A stretch of 13,719 nt of DNA from NCBI GenBank assembly GCA_002731295.1, contig PCBE01000121.1, positions 1 through 13,719 on the forward strand, given 5' to 3'. The translations under genes were made by a program, and so were the position numbers. Under the pieces are notes generated by a model that had not been told where the DNA came from, did not search any database, and worked only from the letters and a program-made list of their open reading frames with translations. The stretch is from Acidiferrobacteraceae bacterium. Lineage in GTDB: Bacteria; Pseudomonadota; Gammaproteobacteria; Arenicellales; UBA868. Position 1 is the first letter of the stretch. Each line of letters begins with the position of its first letter. Positions 7,278-13,675 of this stretch are shown here, in pieces.

Positions 7278-7296
7278 CGGTCACATTATGGTCACA
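7278..7296. repeat. 19-base repeat, left copy (phased GGTCACA tandem)
   Basis: CGGTCACATTATGGTCACA is identical to 10514-10532. It contains GGTCACA twice, starting 11 bases apart, about one helical turn, as in sites bound by a protein dimer or an integrase arm domain. GGACTCCAG lies 2 bases before it (7268-7276), and the reverse complement CTGGAGTCC lies before the other copy (10484-10492). Confidence 0.6.
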
Positions 7297-7580
7297 GTGA
7301 TGTGATCGAAAAAGGAACTCTTAGCCCCTAGAGATCAATGCCAGTTTTCAGTGGAACGATTAACTGGCCCCACTCCTGCTATCGGGACCCACACGTGAAT
7401 TAACACAGCTGTTTTATAGGCGTATGAAACGTATGATGGCTATTGGTTTATCGGTGGGAATAGGCGATGGGCTTTTGATAGTGTGTAGTTGGGGGGAATA
7501 AAAGATGACAAGGCACTTTGAGTATCTCCGCCCGGAGACTATCGATGCGGCCATAGGCATGAAGATAAAGCATCTCTCTG
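7297..7580. other. Gene-free stretch downstream of the MttB-like gene
   Basis: No gene is recognisable here; a short minus-strand frame overlapping the end of the MttB-like gene shows no family features. CCAGTT and AACTGG (7341-7346 and 7362-7367) form a short inverted repeat. A stem TCTCC-GCCC-GGAGA (7525-7538) lies 43-56 bases beyond the MttB stop but lacks a T-run, so it is a poor terminator. Together with 7040-7277 this makes a 541-base gene-free gap whose main content is the tRNA fragment and the 19-base repeat. Confidence 0.5.
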
Positions 7581-9146
7581 TCAGCTTCCCATTTGGGACT
7601 TGGGTAGGTGAATTGGGAATTCTTGTCTGATCTTTGCGTCGACTGAGTCGCCGAAGAAATTTGGGTAGTGGGAGCTGAGAATTTCATCAACCGTTTCTCG
7701 GCTCCTTGAGAAAAGATCTTGGGACCCTTCTTTTTCCCATTGATCCGTTGGCGTACGATCCATCAACGTGGGGTACACATACTCACTTTCCATATGGGCC
7801 AGCGTCTGGCTATTGCCTAAGAAGTGTCCGGGATCGATCGCGCTTGAGTGGATTACGTCAACGGAGAGGGTATCGTCTGAGACTTCAATGCCGCGTAGCG
7901 ATCTTGCGATCATGCCGATCGCCTCATTGTCGATGACCATGGATTCAAAACTGCAACCCATGAGGCTGCCCATCATCCCCCCAAACTCACAGAGTCGGTT
8001 CGCGCCCGCGTGTGCGGCCAGGGTATAGCTCAGCGCTTTTTCATAGCCGTATTGCGCATCAGGGATTTTTGCATCTGTCATCCCGCACCCGACACTGGTC
8101 GGAAGGTTGTAGAAGTTACCCATCTGAATTGCTGCGGCGGCGATAAGCGCCTGTTCGCCACCACCGCCACTAAAAGATCCGGTTCGCAAGTCCGTGATGA
8201 ATGGCCAGGCCGCAAAAGTCATCGGGCATCCTGGTTTGATGAGGTTGACAACAGCAAGGCAGGCCAATGTTTCTGCGACGACTTGGGCCAGGAGACCTGC
8301 AAGCAGTGCCGGTGCGGTGGCCCCAGATTGCGGTGCCACAGCGATGTCGCTGGTCAACCCCATCTTGCTGGCATCGATCAGAATTTCAAGGTTTTCCCGT
8401 CCAAATCTGAGCGGCGACACAATGGGACAGCCACCAAAAATGACCGAAGGTTTCTTGAGGAATGTCCCTTCGCCACCCGAAGCCAGGTCAAATAGACGAA
8501 TCGCAGGCGGAATGTTGTTGCGATTTCTGAAGGTGACACACGCCGGCTTCTCACTTGCCGCAAGAATAGCATAGAGCATATTGACATCATGTTCGTAGTC
8601 GTTTGGAACATCGGTCGCCAAGACGGTGTCACCCGACATATGAATATTGTCGAGCTTATCGACGAGTCGCGTGAAATCATAAATGTCCTGAAGCGTGGAT
8701 GGCCGATAAGTTTTTGACTTGGCATCAAAAGTCGTTACCGCGGTGCCCGAATTAGAAAAATAAACACTGTTATTCTTGCAGTGGATATCATCTTTACCCG
8801 CCCGGCTACCACGGGCGTACACCTGGTATTCACTGGCGGCACCGGCAAGAACATCCTCTACTAAGGCGCGGGGAAAACAAAGACGTCCATACTCGTTCTG
8901 AAAGGCCCCTCTAGGAAGCACGAGGTCAAGAAGTTCTTCGGTCGCATCTGCGATGCCAGTCTGCTCAACGATTGTGAGTGCGGCTTGATGGACTTTCCCC
9001 ACATCCCTTTCAGTCAGTGGTTGATAAAGCCCACCTTCGATACCCGGCCAGATGGCATTTGAATTAGAGGAATTTGCACGGTCTTTTCGTCGTGCCTCGC
9101 GGCCCCGACGTTTACGGCGGCTGGTCTGTTTGGTTTTTTCGGTCAT
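7581..9146 (-). CDS. MttB-superfamily (trimethylamine methyltransferase-like) protein, non-pyrrolysine
   Basis: A 521-residue member of the MttB superfamily (COG5598 type), TIM-barrel enzymes that pass a methyl group from a quaternary or tertiary amine to a cognate corrinoid protein. The N-terminus is Lys/Arg-rich (KQTSRRKRRGREARRKDR), as in many proteobacterial members. Family blocks follow: LYQPLTERDVGKVH, the glycine-rich middle, DAQYGYEKALSYTLAAHAGA, and FGGMMGSLMGCSFESMVIDN near residue 400. The frame has no internal TAG, so it is not the archaeal pyrrolysine type. Known non-pyrrolysine members act on glycine betaine, proline betaine, carnitine or gamma-butyrobetaine. The ATG at 9146 is chosen; a TTG at 9179 would start 6 bases after the upstream stop and cannot be excluded, as neither has a good ribosome-binding site. 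It lies directly downstream of the Rieske gene, almost certainly in one transcript. No corrinoid protein gene is in the window, so the methyl acceptor is unknown. Confidence 0.87.
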   Translation of the reverse strand: MTEKTKQTSRRKRRGREARRKDRANSSNSNAIWPGIEGGLYQPLTERDVGKVHQAALTIVEQTGIADATEELLDLVLPRGAFQNEYGRLCFPRALVEDVLAGAASEYQVYARGSRAGKDDIHCKNNSVYFSNSGTAVTTFDAKSKTYRPSTLQDIYDFTRLVDKLDNIHMSGDTVLATDVPNDYEHDVNMLYAILAASEKPACVTFRNRNNIPPAIRLFDLASGGEGTFLKKPSVIFGGCPIVSPLRFGRENLEILIDASKMGLTSDIAVAPQSGATAPALLAGLLAQVVAETLACLAVVNLIKPGCPMTFAAWPFITDLRTGSFSGGGGEQALIAAAAIQMGNFYNLPTSVGCGMTDAKIPDAQYGYEKALSYTLAAHAGANRLCEFGGMMGSLMGCSFESMVIDNEAIGMIARSLRGIEVSDDTLSVDVIHSSAIDPGHFLGNSQTLAHMESEYVYPTLMDRTPTDQWEKEGSQDLFSRSRETVDEILSSHYPNFFGDSVDAKIRQEFPIHLPKSQMGS

Positions 9147-9185
9147 TTCGCAGATTTCAGATACGAATCCTGTAAGCAAGCCTTG

Positions 9186-10346
9186 TTATGTCTTCTTCCA
9201 ATCAATCTTTACGCACTCGAGCGCATCCAGCAACAATTCCTGAAAATGATGCACTGCGTGCTCACTCAATTCGCTTTCCGTCTCGTCGACGACAAAACGA
9301 CCCTGGTTATATCCTTTGGATCGCAGTCCCTTTTGGACGCTTTCACACAAGCCGATATCCTCTGGCTGTAGAACCTCGTCCATATAGGTGATCGCATCGT
9401 CGAGCTGTTTGGTTCGCTTTCCTTCCAGCGTATAACAATCCAGATATTCAATGGATTTTTCTGCTCCGATTGGAATGATCTGCAGGGTCAGGATCAGGGG
9501 TTCACCGGGATAGGCCCAGATAGTCAGATTGGGCCACAGGTACCAGGCTGCGTAGCCGAAGTCGACATCGCCTTTTTCGAAACTGTAGGCTGCGTTGCTC
9601 TCCGATCGCGGCGCGGCTGCGATATGGCTTGAATGAATGCTGTAAGTCGTGGTGGTGTACGAATCCATGTCCATCAGGTCCACCAGTGCAGGATGGGCGG
9701 GGTGGCAGTGATAGCATTCTAGGAAGTTGTCAATCAGGACTTTCCAGTTGCAGGCCACTTCGTAAGTGACTCGTCCGGCGTATCCCAGCTCTGCTAGTTT
9801 CGGCATGTAGTGACGGATTTCCTGTTCCAGTCCCACGGTCTGGTCGTTCAGGGATTCCGCGTCTGGATCGAGGTTGACGTAAACGAAATCGGCAACAATT
9901 TCGACGCGCACAGATTTGAGACCGAAATTGCACTTGTTGAAATCCGGCAGATCTTCTGTGTTCCGCGCCCGCACCAGCGTTCCGTCAAAATCATACGTCC
10001 AACTATGATACGGACAGACTATCCGATTCTTGAGGTGTCCAGAGTCGTCCTTAATTAATTCGTGTCCCCGATGCTGACAGGCGTTGTAAAACCCGCGAAT
10101 TTCGCCGTCTCTCCCCTTGATCACCAGGATACCCTGGTCCTGTACGTCTACCCGTAGGTAAGAACCTGTCTGTGAAAATCGATTGATATGTCCAACCAGC
10201 CACCAGTTACGGTAAAACACCGCTTCCTTTTCGGCGTCGTACACTGCCGGATCCAGATAGTATCGGGACGGAACGGTGAAAGATCTACGCCGATCGCGGG
10301 TAAAGAGTTGGTCGTCAACATCGAATGCAAAATCGTCTTTTTTCAT
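9186..10346 (-). CDS. Rieske non-heme iron oxygenase alpha subunit, GbcA/CntA-like
   Basis: A 386-residue oxygenase subunit with both centres intact. The Rieske [2Fe-2S] ligands are C90 and H92 in NACQHRGHE and C111 and H114 in VCPYHSW. The mononuclear iron ligands are H213 and H218 in ECYHCHPAHPAL and D330 in QPEDIGLCESV. The overall pattern resembles GbcA (glycine betaine to dimethylglycine plus formaldehyde) and CntA (carnitine to trimethylamine). Which quaternary amine is used cannot be read from sequence. A separate NAD(P)H reductase is needed and none is encoded here. It is the first gene of a pair with the MttB-like gene 39 bases downstream (6 if the TTG start is used). The start is preceded by a weak AGAAG. 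Its short paralogue at 1923-2957 shares the C-terminal half but lacks the Rieske site. Confidence 0.9.
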   Translation of the reverse strand: MKKDDFAFDVDDQLFTRDRRRSFTVPSRYYLDPAVYDAEKEAVFYRNWWLVGHINRFSQTGSYLRVDVQDQGILVIKGRDGEIRGFYNACQHRGHELIKDDSGHLKNRIVCPYHSWTYDFDGTLVRARNTEDLPDFNKCNFGLKSVRVEIVADFVYVNLDPDAESLNDQTVGLEQEIRHYMPKLAELGYAGRVTYEVACNWKVLIDNFLECYHCHPAHPALVDLMDMDSYTTTTYSIHSSHIAAAPRSESNAAYSFEKGDVDFGYAAWYLWPNLTIWAYPGEPLILTLQIIPIGAEKSIEYLDCYTLEGKRTKQLDDAITYMDEVLQPEDIGLCESVQKGLRSKGYNQGRFVVDETESELSEHAVHHFQELLLDALECVKIDWKKT

Positions 10347-10354
10347 CTTCTGAC

Positions 10355-10388
10355 TCTATTGATGGCCAACACTTTTTCGTTCAATAGA
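10355..10388. promoter_or_regulatory. Inverted repeat just before the Rieske gene start
   Basis: TCTATTGA (10355-10362) and TCAATAGA (10381-10388) are perfect 8-base inverted repeats separated by 18 bases, ending 8 bases before the ATG of the Rieske gene. This may be an operator over the promoter or a stem in the leader RNA. No -10/-35 pair was convincing. The AT-rich arms make a stable RNA stem less likely than a protein site. Confidence 0.35.
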
Positions 10389-10419
10389 TAATCCCATCTT
10401 TATTCTCGCCCCGCTAGGT

Positions 10420-10460
10420 GTATTTAAGTCTATTGCCTACGACAAAGTTGTACTTAAGTC
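10420..10460. repeat. Two direct repeats of an 11-base motif, 30 bases apart
   Basis: GTATTTAAGTC (10420-10430) and GTACTTAAGTC (10450-10460) match at 10 of 11 positions and start exactly 30 bases apart, near three helical turns. They lie between the Rieske gene and the right-hand tRNA-end repeat. They could be recombinase arm sites or regulator sites for the Rieske-mttB pair; the sequence alone does not decide. Confidence 0.4.
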
Positions 10461-10513
10461 CTAAGCGAATGGTGCAGGACAGCCTGGAGTCCGCAGTGAA
10501 TCTGCTCGATCAG

Positions 10514-10532
10514 CGGTCACATTATGGTCACA
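10514..10532. repeat. 19-base repeat, right copy (phased GGTCACA tandem)
   Basis: Identical to 7278-7296 and in the same orientation, 44 bases inside the right-hand tRNA-end repeat. The left copy is 90 bases inside the left tRNA fragment. Both copies lie inside the interval bounded by the tRNA-end repeats, as expected for arm-type sites of an integrated element. Confidence 0.6.
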
Positions 10533-10576
10533 CTGGCCACCTAAAAAATAAGGAGCGTCGTAAGTCTTTGATAAGA

Positions 10577-10600
10577 TGGTGGCTATGGGTGGGATCTAAC
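10577..10600 (-). repeat. tRNA-Met 3'-end core repeat (att-like)
   Basis: On the minus strand this carries a T-arm remnant, the acceptor 3' strand CATAGCC, a discriminator A and CCA (10579-10577). It matches 7138-7161 in 22 of 24 bases, and the bases just outside also resemble each other (gataaga against gattaag). Nothing tRNA-like continues above 10600, so only the core survives here, whereas the left copy keeps 50 bases. Confidence 0.6.
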
Positions 10601-10839
10601 TGATCTGTAAGAGATTGAAATAGTTCATGTAATCTTGTGCCGGCCATATAGTTACCGTCGAAGTTGCCGTCGAAAGTGCTGGATTTGGTTGGATGGGGTT
10701 GGACGAATAGCGGCACACATCTTAGATCAAGATTTAGGTGTTGGCCTAGTAAACCGATGGTACTTATTTGACTACTCCGTTCTAATACCATCCGAGTATA
10801 TTCCGGTTTGCCATTTTCCGTTTTGAAAGAATTCGGATT
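10601..10839. other. Gene-free stretch upstream of the molybdopterin gene
   Basis: Frames of 63 codons (plus) and 87 codons (minus) cross this stretch but have no recognisable family, no good ribosome-binding site, and the minus frame runs through the tRNA-end repeat, so they are not called. A short direct repeat (ccgtcgaa, 10657-10664 and 10669-10676) is visible. With the cassette end and the promoter region, the whole 10347-10920 gap has no supported gene. Confidence 0.5.
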
Positions 10840-10863
10840 TATAATCGACGATCGAATCGATTA
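10840..10863 (+). promoter_or_regulatory. -10 box overlapped by a palindromic operator-like site
   Basis: TATAAT (10840-10845) is a perfect -10 hexamer on the plus strand, 75 bases before the molybdopterin gene. It overlaps an inverted repeat with 7-base arms, TAATCGA (10842-10848) and TCGATTA (10857-10863), separated by 8 bases. A site covering the -10 suits repression by a dimeric regulator. No good -35 lies at 16-18 bases (TTGAAA at 10823-10828 is only 11 bases away), so the promoter assignment is tentative. Confidence 0.38.
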
Positions 10864-10920
10864 ATTCACGAACCGGTTAGAATTTTTCAATCCGGGCGGA
10901 ACAGATTGCCGCGGTAATCA

Positions 10921-13116
10921 ATGCGGGCACGGTTGGACTTCAACAAAATGTTGAACACACAAAAAAAATGCGAGGTAGTCGAGACCGTCTGCGGGGTCTG
11001 CGACTCCGGCTGTGGGGTCAAGGTCCATCTGGTCGATGGCCGCATAGACCGGTTGTCCCCTCTGAAGGACCATCCCCTGGGAATCGTTTGCCCCCGTGGG
11101 GCCCGTGCGCCGGAGATCGTCTACTCTCAGGACCGTCTGCTCTATCCTCAGCGAAGGGTAGGGACCCGAGGTGAAGGTCGCTTCGAGCGGATCACCTGGG
11201 ACCAGGCTTACGAATTTTGGATCGATAAGCTTACCGAGCTAAAAGACGGCTACGGCCCGGAGGCGGTCTGCATGTACACAGGCCGGGGCAATTTCGAGTT
11301 TGGCATCCAGGAAACGTTTCCGCCGACAGACACCAGTGAGTCCTCGGCAAGTTCGGTCCTATTTCCGTTCGGCTCCTCCAACACTACCGGAGTAGGGGCC
11401 CTGTGCTTCGTTGCTTACGGCATGATCGCTCCGCAGTCATGCCTCGGTCAACACTACCGTCATCTCAGTGACGACCTCGACAATGCCGACCTGATCCTGG
11501 TCTGGGGCGCTAATCCGGCCACCGACTCTCCACCGTCGAACGTGAGGCGCATCAAGAGCGCCATCAAGCGCGGTGCGCGGGTCATCACCATCGACCACCG
11601 TTATAGTGAAACGGCCAGGGCGACGCGCTCCCAATGGATCCCGATACGTCCAGGAACTGACGGTGCACTCGCCCTCGGCGTTATCAGACTGTTGATCGAA
11701 CGGGAGCTGTATGACCATGAGTTCGTCGACCAATGGACCCACGGCTTCGATGAATTGCGCGCATATGTTGAGCGATTCAGCCCTAAACGTGTATCTGCAA
11801 TAACTGGCGTACCGGCCGAGTCTATCGTGGATCTAGCGCAGGCTATCGGGACCGCCAGAGGCTGCTCGATCCTCATGTACACCGGCCTGGAGTACAGTAA
11901 CAGCGGTGTCCAGGCTATTCGTGCCGTCCTCTCCATCCAAGCTCTGGCTGGACACATCGATGTTCCCGGTGGCAAGGTGTTTAAGATGCCCGATCGCGTT
12001 CAGCACAACCGCACGACGACCTCTCCTCCGGCGACCGGCAGACGCCCCATCGGCGCTAACCACTATCCGCTGTACTATCAACTCCGGAACGAAGCTCACG
12101 CGGCCGAGCTCCCCAGGGCAGTGCTCGATGCCGATCCCTATCCGATACGCGGGCTGATCGTCAGCGGCTCTTCACTAATCACTTCATGGCCGGACCCGGA
12201 CCTGTGGCGAAAGACATTGGCGGCGCTCGATCTGCTGGTCGTGGTGAACCGCTTCCCGACGGCGGACGCCCGGTTCGCCGACCTGCTGTTGCCTGCCGCG
12301 ACTCCGTTCGAGAGCTTGTCCTATCAGGTTCTCGATGGGTGGGCGCAGCTGCGGGCGCAGGTGATTGAGCCAAGAGGTGAGTCCCGTTCGGATTACCACA
12401 TATTCTCGGAGCTGGCTCGGCGCCTGGGCTACGGGCACCTCTGGCCACAGACGGACGAGGAGAAAGTCAGGACCGGCTTGAAGGGGACTGGGATTACGCT
12501 GGAGCAGCTTCGCGCGAGCCCGGCCGGCGTCAGACTTGCGGTACCCCGCATGCGGTACCGCAAGTTTGAATCAAGAGAACTGCGAGAAGACGGCAAGCCG
12601 GGTTTCGCCACCCCTACCGGTAAGTTCGAGTTCGCGTCGGAGTGGTTCCGCGACAACGGCTATGAGCCGCTTCCCGTCTACAGCGAGCCGGTAGAAGGCC
12701 CGCTGGCGGCGTCCGGACTGACCGGAGAATACCCTCTGGTGCTGAATACGGGTGCACGCACCCAGGCGACTTTCCGCTCCCAGCATGTCAACATCGGTGG
12801 CCTGTTGAAGCTACAACCGAAGCCGTTGGTTTGGGTCCACCCTGCCGATGCACGACAACGGGGTATCAAGGACGGGGATGAGGTCATGGTGGAATCGCCC
12901 CGAGGCCGGGTGCGCTTCCGGGCCCGGGTCACCCAAGACATCATGCCCGGAGTCGTCGAGGTCAACATGGGCGGTGGTGGCCCCCTGGGCTCGAAGGAGT
13001 GGCGTGAGGCCAACGTCAACAACCTCACAGACTTCGATAACCGTGACCCGATATCGGGCTTTCCCGTGTACAAAGCATTATTGTGCGATGTCCGTCTGGC
13101 GTCGCCGGAAGGGTAA
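10921..13116 (+). CDS. Molybdopterin-dependent oxidoreductase with [4Fe-4S] cluster
   Basis: A 731-residue catalytic subunit of the DMSO-reductase superfamily (bis-MGD molybdenum or tungsten enzymes). The N-terminal cluster motif is complete: CGVCDSGCGVKVHL with a fourth cysteine in GIVCPRGARAPE. The centre has the MGD-binding LVWGANPATDSPP and IPIRPGTDGALALG. The C-terminal domain (YPLVLNTGAR to RDPISGFPVYKALLC) is complete, so the TAA at 13116 is the natural end. The metal ligand is probably the cysteine in GVGALCFVAYG, as in thiosulfate, polysulfide or arsenate reductase types; this is inferred from position. There is no twin-arginine signal, so it should be cytoplasmic. No electron-transfer subunit or cofactor gene adjoins it. 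The start is uncertain: ATG at 10948 would remove nine residues and neither start has a good ribosome-binding site. Hand counts of two 60-base stretches give 62-63% GC, well above the genes to the left, hinting at separate origin. The substrate is unknown. Confidence 0.88.
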   Translation: MRARLDFNKMLNTQKKCEVVETVCGVCDSGCGVKVHLVDGRIDRLSPLKDHPLGIVCPRGARAPEIVYSQDRLLYPQRRVGTRGEGRFERITWDQAYEFWIDKLTELKDGYGPEAVCMYTGRGNFEFGIQETFPPTDTSESSASSVLFPFGSSNTTGVGALCFVAYGMIAPQSCLGQHYRHLSDDLDNADLILVWGANPATDSPPSNVRRIKSAIKRGARVITIDHRYSETARATRSQWIPIRPGTDGALALGVIRLLIERELYDHEFVDQWTHGFDELRAYVERFSPKRVSAITGVPAESIVDLAQAIGTARGCSILMYTGLEYSNSGVQAIRAVLSIQALAGHIDVPGGKVFKMPDRVQHNRTTTSPPATGRRPIGANHYPLYYQLRNEAHAAELPRAVLDADPYPIRGLIVSGSSLITSWPDPDLWRKTLAALDLLVVVNRFPTADARFADLLLPAATPFESLSYQVLDGWAQLRAQVIEPRGESRSDYHIFSELARRLGYGHLWPQTDEEKVRTGLKGTGITLEQLRASPAGVRLAVPRMRYRKFESRELREDGKPGFATPTGKFEFASEWFRDNGYEPLPVYSEPVEGPLAASGLTGEYPLVLNTGARTQATFRSQHVNIGGLLKLQPKPLVWVHPADARQRGIKDGDEVMVESPRGRVRFRARVTQDIMPGVVEVNMGGGGPLGSKEWREANVNNLTDFDNRDPISGFPVYKALLCDVRLASPEG

Positions 13117-13675
13117 AGCACAAGATCGGTGCGGGGTCTGTTCCAGGCCATTAAGGATGGTATCTGGGATACCAATATCAATTCCCAGTATGCTTTGAAG
13201 GATGCCGTGAAAGCTACTAGAAGGTCACTTACCCCCTTTGAAATATCTCCCCGAAAACGTGATTACCCTTGATACGTGACCGACCACCTTTGGTGCACTC
13301 CTTCTCTTCGACCATATTTAGTTCCGTCGGCATTGGGCCAGTGGTGATCAAAAATTGGAGGGATTCCGAGAAAAATCTACCTCGGGAATTGCACCAAAAT
13401 CCTGAGGAGGTCGAAACCCGAGATACCGATGCCTCATGTTAATTCGCCACCATCAACAATGAGCCAATTGTCTTTTGTTATACCAGTTAGGCGGCTAATG
13501 CTTTGGAGCATAGGGCTATTTTTTATCTAAGCAGAAACAGACAGAGAAATGTGTAGATGTGTTTCATCACTCGACAGTTTCTAAGCTGTGTTCGTAGAGA
13601 GGTGACTGGTTTGCGTCAGTCAAATTAGCCCAACTCTGACAAGTAGGAGTTTTTGGTTGCCATCCCTGTCTGTGA
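13117..13675. other. Mostly gene-free stretch; in-frame open segment after the molybdopterin stop
   Basis: Directly after the stop, the same frame stays open for 51 codons to a TGA at 13270-13272 and reads protein-like, for example GLFQAIKDGIWDTNINSQYA. It has a possible GTG at 13129 but no ribosome-binding site, and I do not recognise it. It may be a remnant or chance. A hairpin GGTATC-tgg-GATACC (13159-13173) lies inside it. Farther right, CTAATGCT/AGCATAG (13495-13513, one bulge) precedes six Ts (13519-13524), a weak terminator-like structure. Nothing else is supported. Confidence 0.4.

Larger units (their letters stand above)
7138..10600. mobile_element. Putative integrase-less cassette carrying a Rieske oxygenase and MttB-like gene
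   Basis: The 3.46-kb interval is bounded by direct repeats of a tRNA-Met 3' end, 22 of 24 bases identical (7138-7161 and 10577-10600). A 19-base identical sequence, CGGTCACATTATGGTCACA, lies just inside each end (7278-7296 and 10514-10532). Inside are only two complete genes, both on the minus strand. This resembles attL/attR with arm-type sites and a cargo, but no recombinase is present. It could be a non-autonomous element, a decayed island, or nested remains of several insertions at one tRNA. The boundaries are seen; the mobility is inferred. Confidence 0.42.

Noticed and set aside
7336..7373. Insertion-sequence end, IS21-like, from the CAGTTTTCAGTGG and AACTGGCCCC wording
   Set aside because: It resembles remembered IS21-family terminal repeats only loosely; there is no second end, target duplication or transposase.
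7581..9146. Pyrrolysine-containing MttB
   Set aside because: The frame has no internal TAG over its full length, so it belongs to the non-pyrrolysine part of the superfamily.
10418..10603. C-terminal remnant of a phage-type integrase on the plus strand
   Set aside because: The frame covers the 19-base repeat and tRNA core and has the position expected of an integrase end, but shows no recombinase motif (no R-H-R-Y pattern), so it is more likely non-coding att DNA.
10528..10791. 87-codon minus-strand gene
   Set aside because: It runs through the tRNA-end repeat, has no ribosome-binding site and no recognisable family.
11437..13198. Long frames on the minus strand and other plus frames over the molybdopterin gene
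   Set aside because: High GC leaves alternative frames open; their translations are rich in Arg, Pro and Ser and match nothing, while the called frame is complete.
13495..13524. Rho-independent terminator for the molybdopterin gene
   Set aside because: The stem is AT-rich with a bulge, the T-run starts five bases after it, and it lies nearly 380 bases beyond the stop.
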